DNA of 64,000 bases from Candidatus Pantoea carbekii (GTDB lineage Bacteria > Pseudomonadota > Gammaproteobacteria > Enterobacterales > Enterobacteriaceae). The stretch's first letter is position 1. Each line of letters opens with the position of its first letter. The notes beneath the pieces are model-generated. The model worked only from the letters and a program-made list of their open reading frames with translations. It was not told the DNA's origin and did not search any database. This document shows, one piece after another, positions 21,324 to 31,210 of this stretch. The DNA lies in NCBI RefSeq assembly GCF_000971765.1, contig NZ_CP010907.1, positions 1 to 64,000 on the forward strand, given 5' to 3'. Made by a program: the position numbers and the translations under genes.

Positions 21324-22153
21324 TAGTTTCCTAAACGACGACCAAAGCGGTTTTGGAAAGTATTTATAATGCATAATAGTATTAAAGAAACAATCAATAT
21401 CACTGAAGCAATAGCACTAGCTGCTGGATAATCAAATTCTTGTAATTTTATAAAGATCATTAGCGATGTTACTTCTGTTTTCCAAGCGATATTGCCGGCA
21501 ATAAAAATAACAGCTCCAAATTCTCCCAGACTACGTGTGAAAGATAAAGCAGTGCCACATAATAATGCAGGTGCAACTTCTGGTAAAATTACGCGTTGAA
21601 AAATTTTCCATGAAGTTGCACCTAAAATTTCTGCCATTTCTTCATATTCAGGCGCTAGATCTTCTAAAATTGGTTGTACTGTGCGTACTACAAAAGGGAT
21701 ACTCGTAAAAGACATGGCTATTGCAATACCTACCCAAGTATAAGATATTTTTATATCAAATTGTGAAAGCCAATGACCATACCAACCATTTGATGAAAAT
21801 AATCCTGCTAAAGTTAAACCTGCAACTGCAGTGGGCAATGCAAACGGTAGATCAATTAGACTATCTAAAAATATACGACCTAAAAAATCATATCGAGTTA
21901 GAATCCATGCGATCAACATGCCAAATATCGCATTGAATAAAGATGCAATACTTGCCGATAAAAAAGTTACTTTATAAGCTGTAATTAATTGTGGATTAGT
22001 AATGATATCGCAATATTGAGAAAATGTTATTTTTGATAATTGAATCACTAATGCACTAATAGGTAATAAGATTATTAGACACGTAAAAAGTAGGCTAGTT
22101 CCTAAACTTAGACCAAAACCTGGAAAAACACGCTGTCGTATTAGGGAAAGCAT
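21323..22153 (-). CDS. cysU: Sulfate/thiosulfate ABC importer, permease CysU (CysT)
   Basis: This is the partner permease to CysW. The 276 residues (E. coli 277) begin with RVFPGFGLSLGTSLLFTCLI, the first membrane segment, with about six segments in all. The EAA loop is EMAEILGATSWKIFQRV, followed by SFTRSLGEFGAVIFIAGN. The start ATG overlaps the cysP stop by one base (TAATG), and its stop overlaps cysW in the same way, so the cluster is tightly coupled. Confidence 0.95.
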   Translation of the reverse strand: MLSLIRQRVFPGFGLSLGTSLLFTCLIILLPISALVIQLSKITFSQYCDIITNPQLITAYKVTFLSASIASLFNAIFGMLIAWILTRYDFLGRIFLDSLIDLPFALPTAVAGLTLAGLFSSNGWYGHWLSQFDIKISYTWVGIAIAMSFTSIPFVVRTVQPILEDLAPEYEEMAEILGATSWKIFQRVILPEVAPALLCGTALSFTRSLGEFGAVIFIAGNIAWKTEVTSLMIFIKLQEFDYPAASAIASVILIVSLILLCIINTFQNRFGRRLGN

Positions 22154-23172
22154 TAAAATCGCCCTATGTTTAGTAATTTATCTAATTCACCACCGCTAGC
22201 AAAATGAGTTTGCATAACTTTATGCCAACTACCAAATTGATCAGTAACTTTAGATAGTACAGTTGTTGGAAAATATGATTTTTTACTTTCCATTAATTGA
22301 AAATTATTTACACGATAGTAAAAATTAGTGAGAATTTCTTGTGCTTCTAGAGTATAGAGATAATTTAGATAAGCTTGAGCAACTTGAGTAGTTCCATTAT
22401 GTTGAACATTTTTATCTATCCAAGCTACCGGAAATTCTGCTAAAATATTAATTTTTGGCACTATGACGGTGTATTTATTTTTGCTATATTGATTACAAAT
22501 GTTATTGATTTCTGATTCAAAACTAATTAATACATCACCTAACCCACGTTCAATAAAAGTAGTTGCCGCACTACGTCCACCAATATCAAATACTTCAACA
22601 TTCTTTAAAAAAGCTGTCATAAAAGCTTCAGTTTGAAGTTTATTTTTCCCATCCGCTTGATCAGCTGCATTCCAAGCAGCGAGATATGTATAACGACCAT
22701 TACCGGAAGTTTTTGGATTAGGAAAAATCAGTTTTACATTTTTACATACCAGATCAGACCAATCATAAATATGCTTTGGGTTATTTTTACGCACTAAAAA
22801 AGCCATAGTAGAGTAAAATGGAGAGCTATTATTTGGAAGACGGCTTTGCCAATTAGTTGGAATTAAACACGCTTTATCATGTAAAATTTGCACGTCTGTA
22901 ACTTGATTATAGGTTACTACATCAGCACGCAATCCTTGCAATAGAGCTAGTGCTTGTTTTGATGAACCTGAATGCGATTGTTTAATAATTAATTTATCAT
23001 TAGGGTGACTAGCATTCCAATGCTTTTTAAAAGGACGATTAAGTGCAATAAATAATTCCCTAGAAACATCATAAGAGCTGTTAAGTAATTCTGTTGCTTG
23101 AACTATACATGCTATTATTAATAATACAGCAATAAAAAACAAAAAACATTTTTTCGAAATCAAAAATATCAT
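22153..23172 (-). CDS. cysP: Thiosulfate/sulfate-binding periplasmic protein CysP
   Basis: CysP captures thiosulfate and sulfate in the periplasm for CysUWA. The 339 residues (E. coli 338) begin with a signal peptide (hydrophobic run at about 9-22, cut likely after VQA before [15 protein letters not shown]). Ligand-loop and family stretches such as [40 protein letters not shown] and [18 protein letters not shown] match CysP rather than Sbp. AAGGTG lies close to ATG. It is the first gene of the cluster. No cysB site can be called. Confidence 0.95.
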   Translation of the reverse strand: MIFLISKKCFLFFIAVLLIIACIVQATELLNSSYDVSRELFIALNRPFKKHWNASHPNDKLIIKQSHSGSSKQALALLQGLRADVVTYNQVTDVQILHDKACLIPTNWQSRLPNNSSPFYSTMAFLVRKNNPKHIYDWSDLVCKNVKLIFPNPKTSGNGRYTYLAAWNAADQADGKNKLQTEAFMTAFLKNVEVFDIGGRSAATTFIERGLGDVLISFESEINNICNQYSKNKYTVIVPKINILAEFPVAWIDKNVQHNGTTQVAQAYLNYLYTLEAQEILTNFYYRVNNFQLMESKKSYFPTTVLSKVTDQFGSWHKVMQTHFASGGELDKLLNIGRF

Positions 23173-23728
23173 TTTACACCTTAAAACGGTGATTACTAAT
23201 GCTATTAAATATTGCCAGTGTATTTATAACTTTGCGAAAATTAATAATGTTTTTATATATTATTTCGAGATTTTAAATTCTAAAAAATCATAAAGTTATA
23301 TGTAAGATTGAAAAAATGAATTAACATATTTATATAACTATAGTATTTATTGATTAAATGCTTTATATGATTACATAAAAATAGAATTTAATTATTTCCG
23401 ATTGAATAATACTATATTTATCTATTGGTAACTGAATTAAAATAATCAATGCTTAGATTATATATAAATAATTTAATCAAATAAGTATTTTTATATATCG
23501 CTAAACTAAATAATTTTCAAACGATTTTTAAAAACTCTCTCAGAATATACTGCGTGATATTGTTAATTCTAACTATGTACTATATTATAAAACGAAGAAT
23601 AAGATATAAAAATCTAAAAAAATGATTTCAAGTATAGAAAAAAATAAATACAAATTGATGTGTATTATCTTGTAATTAATGACTCACTGATAACTAAAAT
23701 GTATCTCTGAACTACTATTGCAATGTTT

Positions 23729-23754
23729 AACTAGCCAAAAAAACTAGTTTTTTT
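23729..23754 (+). terminator. Orphan terminator-like hairpin
   Basis: AACTAG (23729-23734) pairs with CTAGTT (23744-23749), followed by a run of T. No + strand gene precedes it within 4 kb, so it is probably a leftover of a lost gene. Confidence 0.5.
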
Positions 23755-24095
23755 CTTAACAATTCATTAAAAGATGCGCACAACTCCGTATTCAATAATT
23801 CAGATTTATAAAAAGATAATAAACATTGATTTTATGTTTAAATTAAATTATTAATTATTTTATAGAGATTATAAAAATAATGTTATTGATAATGAATGTA
23901 ATTAATTCTTCAATATCTTGCTAAAGTAAAGAACTAATTTCTATTAAATTTAACTTGCAAAATAGATATAATTTATTTTGATTAATGAGTTTTTATAATT
24001 TAATTTATAATAAAATATTAAGTAAGATTCAGTATATGAATTAAAATAATGATATGATATTCAATTACTATTATGATTTTATCATCAGTTATTCT

Positions 24096-24120
24096 AACCG
24101 ATTTTTTAAAAAAATCGGTT
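24096..24120. repeat. Near-perfect palindrome in the cysP-dapE gap
   Basis: AACCGATTTTTT (24096-24107) is the exact reverse complement of AAAAAATCGGTT (24109-24120), with one central base. It may be a fossil bidirectional terminator. Confidence 0.6.
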
Positions 24121-24773
24121 TATAAAATAATGTACTGTTATTTCAGTCACTGTAATATCCTACTTCTGAATATCTATTTCACAATAGATAACGAAATTAT
24201 AATACAGGATTTATCTCAATATTGATAAATATAATAAATTTCTAGTTTTAAAAAAACGCTCTTAATAAGATAGATTACTATTTTTATTTATTAATAAATC
24301 TAATTGATGAAATTTTATAACTATAGTAATTAGATATTCAAAAAATTGAAAGTAATTATTTGAAATGATTCACTTATGGTTTCTTATTTATTTGTGATAT
24401 TAAATCTTTTATCTTTACAAAAGATATTGAATTTCTTACAATTGTGAATATTAAATTTTATTACATCTTTATTAAAAATTTTAGCTATTTAGAATATATC
24501 TGTATTGTTTTCATTAAATCATGCTAGTTGATAATATAATGAAATTATTTAAGGCATGTTATGCTAACATGATTAAAATACATAGTAAGTTAACGTATTA
24601 ATTATTTAGCACAATACATATAAAATCAGATAGAAACAAAAAGTTAATAATCTTAAAAAATGCATGCTTTATGTGCTTAGTTAATCTAAAAAATACATAC
24701 AACTTATTTTAAATAAACTATTAATATTTAAAAATTAATAATTTTTATTAAACGTTTTCTGTGGGAAAAAAAT

Positions 24774-25901
24774 ATGTATTGTCCAATTGTTGATTTGGCT
24801 CAAAAGCTAATTCGCTTACCTTCTCTTACTCCTCATGATGCAGGATGTCAAACTCTGTTGATAGAACGCTTAGAAGCTATTGGTTTTTTAGTAGAATCGA
24901 TGAATTTTGGCGATACAAAGAATTTTTGGGCAACACGTGGTCAAGGTGAAACACTTGTTTTTGCTGGTCATACTGACGTAGTCTCCCCTGGCGATGCTAG
25001 TTTATGGATACATAATCCTTTTGAACCTTTTATTCAAGAAGATATTTTATTTGGACGGGGTGCTGCAGATATGAAAGGATCGTTAGCAGCTATGATAGTA
25101 GCAGCAGAATATTTTATTGCAGCATATCCTAATCATAAAGGACGTTTAGCATTTTTAGTGACTTCTGATGAAGAAGGTAGTGCTTTTAATGGTACGGCAA
25201 AAGTAATTGACAAATTAATATTGCGTCAAGAATGTTTAAACTATTGTCTTATCGGTGAACCTTCTAGTGATGAGATTGTCGGTGATGTAATAAAGAATGG
25301 GCGACGTGGATCAATTACAGGTAATTTGGTAGTATACGGTATACAGGGTCATGTAGCATACCCGCATTTAGCAGAAAATCCAGTTCATCGTAGCATACCT
25401 GCATTAAATGAGCTTATTCAAACAGAATGGGATAAAGGAAACGTTTTTTTTCCACCTACTACAATGCAGATTGTTAATTTAAAATCTGGCAGTGGTAGTA
25501 ATAATATTATTCCTTACACATTTTCCGTACAGTTTAACTTCCGATTTAGTAATCAAATTACTGATGTGATGATTAGAGATCAAGTTGAATCATTGCTTAA
25601 ACGTCACCAACTACACTATACCATAGAATGGAATACGTCTGCTCAACCTTTTTTAACTTCAAAAGGTAAATTAATTGATGCTGTTGTAAGTGCCATTATA
25701 AGCTGTAATAAAATTAAACCGCGTATATTAACTACCGGAGGAACATCTGATGGACGTTTTATTACACGTATGGGTACACAAGTTGTAGAATTAGGCCCTA
25801 TAAATAAGACTATTCATAAAATTAATGAATGTGTAAAAATATCTGATTTAAAAGTACTATCTAGTATGTATCAACATATTATGCAAGAGTTAATTGCTTA
25901 G
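24774..25901 (+). CDS. dapE: Succinyl-diaminopimelate desuccinylase
   Basis: DapE releases LL-diaminopimelate from its N-succinyl form, in the path to lysine and peptidoglycan. The 375 residues equal E. coli. Zinc ligands are visible: His in [12 protein letters not shown], Asp in [14 protein letters not shown], Glu pair in [15 protein letters not shown], Glu in IGEPSS and His in [11 protein letters not shown] weak site (GTGGGAA) precedes ATG. With dapA nearby it points to lysine or cell-wall precursor synthesis. It stands alone, flanked by long decayed stretches. Confidence 0.96.
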   Translation: MYCPIVDLAQKLIRLPSLTPHDAGCQTLLIERLEAIGFLVESMNFGDTKNFWATRGQGETLVFAGHTDVVSPGDASLWIHNPFEPFIQEDILFGRGAADMKGSLAAMIVAAEYFIAAYPNHKGRLAFLVTSDEEGSAFNGTAKVIDKLILRQECLNYCLIGEPSSDEIVGDVIKNGRRGSITGNLVVYGIQGHVAYPHLAENPVHRSIPALNELIQTEWDKGNVFFPPTTMQIVNLKSGSGSNNIIPYTFSVQFNFRFSNQITDVMIRDQVESLLKRHQLHYTIEWNTSAQPFLTSKGKLIDAVVSAIISCNKIKPRILTTGGTSDGRFITRMGTQVVELGPINKTIHKINECVKISDLKVLSSMYQHIMQELIA

Positions 25902-26482
25902 CTTTAAAATCAGTATTTCATTAAAAAACGTTTTAATATACTTGTTAAAATAGCAGTATAATATTTTCGATAAATCATCTGATGTACTGAGATAAAAAGA
26001 ATATTTTTAATACAAAAGTAATTTTTGCCTAGTTTTTAATAATCTCTTACTTTAAGAAGACATATGATTATTAATTTTTTGTAAAATATTTATAAAATAT
26101 ATTTATTATACTTTGTAACGCTTCGATTTTATTAAGTTTTACAGATAAATAATCAGCTTTAAATCTACATTAATTAAACTACGTATATTCTGACCAAAAC
26201 GATTTTATCCATTTTTTTAAAACTTTTTTTCGATAAGCGAATATATATAACCAAAATTTATTGTCGAATGTTATTTATTTTAAATAAATAAAATTCGAAT
26301 TTTAAAGTCATTAAACTAAGATTTACTTCATCAAATAATTTACATAATAAATCATAAATTTGTCTACATTAAGGCTCAAATTGTTATAACATATACTTTC
26401 CTTACCAAGTTAAACGCTTCTTAATAAAAATAAGATTTGTTAATTGTTAATTATTTGAATTGTGGTTAGCATCATTTTTTTA
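25902..26482. other. Noncoding stretch downstream of dapE
   Basis: About 580 AT-rich bases. In E. coli the genes ypfN, ypfH, tmcA and ypfJ lie between dapE and purC. I see no remnant of them. Confidence 0.4.
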
Positions 26483-26840
26483 AAAAAGATTTAGCAGCAA
26501 AAGTGCACGTTCATAAGCTTTTTTATAACTAAATTTCTGATGAATGATCTGGAGCTATACAATTATGTGCTACCTATTTAATAGGTAGCATTGCAAATTG
26601 TCATTTTACTATAATTTCATTATGTTGTAATGATCTTTTATATGAAAGTGAATATATTGTTGGTGTCATTTAGTAGTCAAACCTAATTGAATTTATTGTT
26701 TGATAGTTATTTGCACTAACTGGTTTTATTTGTATATCATTTTTTGACGTGATATCTCTGTAGAATTCTGACAGTTATAGATTTATGTTATTAATAGAAT
26801 ATATGGTTTTTCCTTTACCGGAGAGCATTAAACGTGCTAG
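26483..26840 (-). pseudogene. purC: purC relic (SAICAR synthase), internally deleted
   Basis: On the minus strand the N-terminus reads LMLSGKGKTIYSINN, matching E. coli PurC AELYRGKAKTVYSTEN, then a stop, then SEFYRDITSKND against LEFRNDTSAGD. Near 26500-26540 the end is recognisable as SFIRNL and, after a frameshift, KKAYERALLLLN, matching RFRQSLGG...IEAYEAVARRLG. Only about 360 bases remain of a 714-base gene. Position just downstream of dapA-bamC on the same strand is exactly that of E. coli purC. Intact PurC would add aspartate to CAIR in purine synthesis. Confidence 0.7.
26569..26589. repeat. Strong hairpin inside the purC relic
   Basis: GCTACCTAT (26569-26577) and ATAGGTAGC (26581-26589) pair perfectly around a 3-base loop. 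It lies where the middle of purC has been lost, so it may mark the deletion. Confidence 0.6.
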
Positions 26841-27178
26841 TACACTTAAACGCTAAAAAAATTTAAATAATATTAAAAAGATTAGTAAGTATAATATATA
26901 ATATTGGATTATTCAAGGCATCTTGAACATCACTCATTCATAATTTTGTTAATATTTTATGCTAGAATTAATTTGGCATATAATTTTTCAAACATCTGTA
27001 TTACTGATAATGATTAATATCATTTAACGGTATTTTCATTAAAATATTTTCTATATTAAATATTTTTTACTTACCATAATACATAATTAACTATCCTTAA
27101 TCAGTTGATATTTTATATTTAATAATAGCTAATAAAATTCAGCAGAACAAAAATCTACTAAGAATTAGATCTTAATTA
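26841..27178 (-). pseudogene. bamC: Probable decayed 3' part of bamC
   Basis: The 338 bases between the bamC stop and the purC relic match the length of the BamC C-terminal domain that is missing from the gene (about 110 codons). Similarity is weak: MSDVQDALNN near 26930 could be the E. coli TQSQNDALVA. The case rests mostly on position and size. Confidence 0.35.
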
Positions 27179-27895
27179 TCAATATGTTTTAAATTTAAAA
27201 TATTTAATTAATTTCATTATTAGACTTTGGTTACCAGCATCTATCTTATCATCCATAGTTAAAATAAAATCATTTAACATTTGAAGAGTATAGTATCGTA
27301 TCTGATCTGGTGAATTAACAGATTTTGTTCCTTTTATCAGTTTTAATAAACGCACTTTTAAAATTTGTCGATTATCCTCGTGACAAAGATTAATCTGATA
27401 AAAAGCCTTGTAATGATGATTTACATCGATATCATAATTGTGACATTTAATCCAATCAGTTATCAACTGTTGTGATCTGTCATCACGTTGTTTAATAGGT
27501 AATTTGTAGAAATGCATAATATTAATTATTTTTGGCCAAATTGCACTACGACTATCGTTGACATAAATAATACCAGTGTTATTAATGTATTCTGCGGAGA
27601 GGACATTCATGAGTGATAATGACTGCGTTATTGGAGGATGAATATTTAATTTATTACCAATCGGACCGCGAAAAATATTCTGAGGTATATCATATTCACT
27701 ATGCTGTAATGGCAAAATTATCCCTGTTGGCATTTTTAGATCACATAGTCTAGCAGAGTGCAAGTAAAACTCATTATTATTATCTATTGGTAGAACGTGA
27801 ATCTGATAACTAGAATTTGAACAAGCTGATAATAATATTAAAGCAAAAAAAACAAAAAAAATGTGAGAAATTGAGTATTTGTTTGAATAATTCAT
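27179..27895 (-). CDS. bamC: Outer-membrane assembly lipoprotein BamC, N-terminal half only
   Basis: BamC is an accessory lipoprotein of the BAM complex, contacting BamD. A signal peptide ends in lipobox LLSAC (lipidated Cys near 25). The flexible N-terminal segment (GIILPLQHSEYDIP, E. coli GMILPVTSGDYAIP) binds BamD, and one helix-grip domain follows (ending RYYTLQMLNDFI). The frame stops at 238 residues against 344 in E. coli, so the second helix-grip domain is missing. GGAGA precedes ATG. It lies 14 bases after dapA, an operon in E. coli too. The N-terminal part alone may suffice for BamD binding, or the gene may be in decay. Confidence 0.85.
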   Translation of the reverse strand: MNYSNKYSISHIFFVFFALILLSACSNSSYQIHVLPIDNNNEFYLHSARLCDLKMPTGIILPLQHSEYDIPQNIFRGPIGNKLNIHPPITQSLSLMNVLSAEYINNTGIIYVNDSRSAIWPKIINIMHFYKLPIKQRDDRSQQLITDWIKCHNYDIDVNHHYKAFYQINLCHEDNRQILKVRLLKLIKGTKSVNSPDQIRYYTLQMLNDFILTMDDKIDAGNQSLIMKLIKYFKFKTY

Positions 27896-27909
27896 TGAAT
27901 CTCCACAAA

Positions 27910-28788
27910 TTATCCTATATTTGAATTAATTAATGCCTGTGTTACTTTAAGTTGACCCTCTTCAGTTAATGGTGTCATTGGTAAACGTAAAGTATCTTGT
28001 ATGATTAATCCTTTCCGTTTTGCAACCCATTTCACAGGTATAGGATTAGGTTCGCAAAAAAGCATTTGATGTAAATACATAAGACGTTTATTCAATTGAC
28101 GTGCTTGAGCAAAATCACCTAATAATGCCAATTTACAAAGTGAAACCATTTCAGGTGCGGCAATATTAGCAGTAACTGAGATTACACCTTTACTACCTAA
28201 CTGCATCGAATCCAATGCGGTCGCATCATCACCACTTATTAAAATAAAATCATCATTAACTAACGTTTGTATTTGACTAAAACGTGACAAATTACCTGTT
28301 GCTTCTTTTATACCAATAATATTTTTGATTTCGGCCAAGCGTGCTACGGTTTCTGGTAGAATATCACAACCGGTACGCAAAGGGACGTTATAAAGTATTT
28401 GAGGTAGATTAGTACTTTCTGCAATAGCTTTAAAATGTTGATATAAACCTTCTTGTGTAGGTCGATTATAATAAGGAGTGACTGTTAGACATGCAGCTAT
28501 ACCAGAATTAGCAAAACATTTTGTAAGAAATATCGCTTCAGATGTAGCATTTGCACCAGTACCAGCGATAATGGGGATACGACCATCTGCCATATCTAGC
28601 GTCATCATGACTACTTCTGCATGTTCTTTATAGCTAAGAGTCACTGATTCGCCAGTTGTACCAACCGAAACAATCGCTTGAGTTCCACTAGCAACATGAT
28701 AATCAATAAGTTTTTTTAAACTTGTCCGACATATATTGCCTTTTTGATCCATTGGTGTAATAAGTGCAACAATACTTCCCGTGAACAT
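27910..28788 (-). CDS. dapA: 4-hydroxy-tetrahydrodipicolinate synthase
   Basis: DapA condenses pyruvate with aspartate semialdehyde, the branch point to lysine and diaminopimelate. Starting at the ATG at 28788 ([23 protein letters not shown] upstream) gives 292 residues, the E. coli length; the frame is open for 30 codons further up, but without family match. The Schiff-base lysine is in [11 protein letters not shown] near 161 and the catalytic tyrosine in [13 protein letters not shown] near 133. bamC follows. Confidence 0.97.
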   Translation of the reverse strand: MFTGSIVALITPMDQKGNICRTSLKKLIDYHVASGTQAIVSVGTTGESVTLSYKEHAEVVMMTLDMADGRIPIIAGTGANATSEAIFLTKCFANSGIAACLTVTPYYNRPTQEGLYQHFKAIAESTNLPQILYNVPLRTGCDILPETVARLAEIKNIIGIKEATGNLSRFSQIQTLVNDDFILISGDDATALDSMQLGSKGVISVTANIAAPEMVSLCKLALLGDFAQARQLNKRLMYLHQMLFCEPNPIPVKWVAKRKGLIIQDTLRLPMTPLTEEGQLKVTQALINSNIG

Positions 28789-30100
28789 GAATAATCTCCC
28801 TAAAAAAACAAGTGTTTCATGTTGCTTTTTATATGAAAAGAAAAGCAAGTGAATCATTACGCATATACTATACCACATATAATATGTTTTTTACTTTCAT
28901 TAAATTTTATTAAATATATGTAAAAAATTTTGAATACCTTTTTACAATGGATATATAAAAAAATATGTATATCATATGTGTAAAGTATATCATGAGATGA
29001 TAATACAATTAAATATAAGTATAAAATACTATTAAATTACTGTATACATTAAAATTGTCATATTTAATTTTTATGTAAATTGGGATATTAATAGAAATTT
29101 CAGTAGGATCTTTTAAAAATGTTGAAATTTTTAATCAATACTATTATCAAAAAAAATTTTACTATGATCCTTAGAAAAGAATAAACAAAGCTTCTATGAT
29201 TTTTAACCAATTATAAGATAATATTTTCAATAATATTGAAGTGATTCATAATATAAGCATATTAACGGGAATAATTAAAACTATCTTAAATTAATCCTTA
29301 TGTCTATCGATTAAATTATTCATAAAATTTAATTTTGAATTTTTATTAACTAATACTAATCATATAAAATATTTTATATCAAATTCAATCTATTGAAAAT
29401 TAGCATAAAAAATTTTTATATTTTTTTCTAAAAAAAATAATATTTGATTGTATTTAAAATACATAATCAAATAAATATTTTTAGTTACTAAAAATATTTT
29501 ACTTATTACTGAAATTATAGTGCGCTTTGTACGTTATAAAATATATATAACGAACTAATATTAGCATGTATCACAAATGGAAAGAGCGCTAAATTGCATT
29601 TGAAAATGAATTTCAAATATTCACGACAGTACCAGTATGCTTATAGTTATAAGATATGTAAATAATATTATAGTTGATCTCTAAAGCTTATTTTATTTAT
29701 TATACTATTATTAGTAAATTAAATATTAATGCCCCTTAGCCTATTTATTTAAGGTATTTAAAGTTGTTTACATTCAAGTAATTTACTAATAGATAAAAAA
29801 TGAGAGCAATACTATTTAGTAGAATGATACTTATAAGTTTTTACGTAAATCTAGAATAATCAAAAATAATTGATAGTTTGAAATAAAGAGTAGTTATACA
29901 TTAATTGAATTAACTTTAAGCGGTTTACTTTGTAGTGAGTCTTTAATTTTAGAAAAGAGTTTTTATATTAGTCATATATTCCTACAATTTATGAATAAAT
30001 TAATGCAAATAATTGATTAAGAAATTATTTTCTAACAGTCTCTCTTATTTCCATAAAAAATATCTTAGCTCTTCTTTAACCATTCAAGTACTTACAATAG
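28789..30100. other. 1.3 kb without genes upstream of dapA
   Basis: Very AT-rich and full of stops. I see no gene or RNA. A small hairpin (ATTTGAAA/TTTCAAAT, 29598-29618) is the only structure noted. The dapA promoter should be at the left end. Confidence 0.4.
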
Positions 30101-30190
30101 TGCATCTTAAAGATTGTGGCTTTTTAGATATTTCTGTGTGTGCATTACCAAAAATTTCGGCAAATTACAAGAAAGTAATTAGCAATAGAT
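30100..30190 (+). pseudogene. purM: Possible purM scrap
   Basis: The + strand reads DISVCALPKISANYKKVISN, which can be laid over E. coli PurM FGALCALPQKY...VLVSG. In E. coli purM lies just before purN on this strand, so the position fits the purN relic downstream. Similarity is short and most of the gene would be deleted; tentative only. Confidence 0.25.
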
Positions 30191-30618
30191 AGAAAAAAAT
30201 ATATTATATCTAAGTATAATATGTACAATTATTATCCATTTCTATGGAATGTTGATATGAATTTTTAATTCATAAAAGCAGAAATGAAAAAGTGTGTAAA
30301 ATTAGTATGATTAAAATTTTTAATTTAACTAAAAAACTTTTAATTCATGAAGAAATTGGTCTTTTCAATCTCAAAAAATAATCTTCAGGCTATTTTTTTA
30401 AATTTGTGCAATTAAGTGAAAATTGATAATAATATTGCTTTTATTTTAACAAAAAATTAGGAAAAAATTAATTAATATTTAAAAAATAGTATGTCTATAC
30501 ATGTGTTACTTAATATTTATTTTAACGATCTTAAAACTTATTATTTTTAGACCGTAGAAAAATTCATTATTATGATTTAAACTTAGTAATGCTAGTAAGT
30601 GATTATAATTTTTTTAAC

Positions 30619-30970
30619 ACAATGTTTTTATTGCATTTTATGATCAATGATTTCTTAAATATGTAGTTTTCTTTGCGAAAAAAACATCTAGGTATTCATT
30701 CTCATCATCTTTGGTTTTTAAAACGTCCAGATACGTATTACACACAGTATTGGTTTATATTTCGTTACTAATCATCTAGATAAAAGTACATATTATCTTA
30801 CAAAATCAATTAAGAACATTATTTATATTTTTCATAACGAGGTTGTATTACAAGCATATCTATTAATTCATATAAGGAAAAGCATCCTTAGATGATATTT
30901 AATTCATAAAGCAACATTATAAACTGATCAGAGATATTAGTTAATAAATTAGTATGATATTTTTTTAAAA
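30619..30970 (+). pseudogene. purN: purN relic (GAR formyltransferase)
   Basis: Fragments in changing frames follow E. coli PurN in order: FLLHFMI (VLAGFMRI), FSLRKKHLGIHSHH (PSLLPKYPGLHTHR), then after a frameshift THSIGLYFVTNHLD (EHGTSVHFVTDELD), an extra stretch of about 48 bases, NEVVLQAYLL (GPVILQAKVP), and LDDI followed by FIKQHYKLI (EDDI...TQEHAIYPLV). Several stops are present, so it is dead. It lies just before ppk on the same strand, as I recall for E. coli purMN-ppk. The intact enzyme formylates GAR in purine synthesis. Confidence 0.7.
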
Positions 30971-31210
30971 TACATATTCACTAAAATTCGTAATGAACTT
31001 TCATAGATATATAAATATATTTTATCTAATTGAACGATTCATAAGCGACCTTAATATTGTCACTTATGACATTAATAAGATTAATTTTTAAATCATTCTT
31101 ATAATTTTAGGCTATAATAGGACTTAAAGTATATCATGTAGAATAAAAATATTACCAGATTTCTGAATATATTATATAGTAACGCTATGGTAAAGCTTAA
31201 ATAGGTTATA

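Larger units (their letters stand above)
23173..24773. other. 1.6 kb without genes, cysP to dapE
   Basis: Very AT-rich, with frequent stops in all frames. I recognise no relic. It holds a terminator-like hairpin (23729-23754), a 12-bp-arm palindrome (24096-24120) and a small hairpin CATGTTA/TAACATG (24555-24571), which may mark the ends of genes since lost. Confidence 0.5.

Noticed and set aside
24555-24573. TATGCTAACATGAT occurs here and again near 58945, considered as a dispersed repeat
   Set aside because: Too short, and AT-rich words of this size recur by chance in 64 kb; no longer homology around them.
29560-29620. GC-richer bases with a small hairpin, considered as a tRNA or small RNA
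   Set aside because: No cloverleaf can be built and no T-loop (GTTCRANNC) is present.
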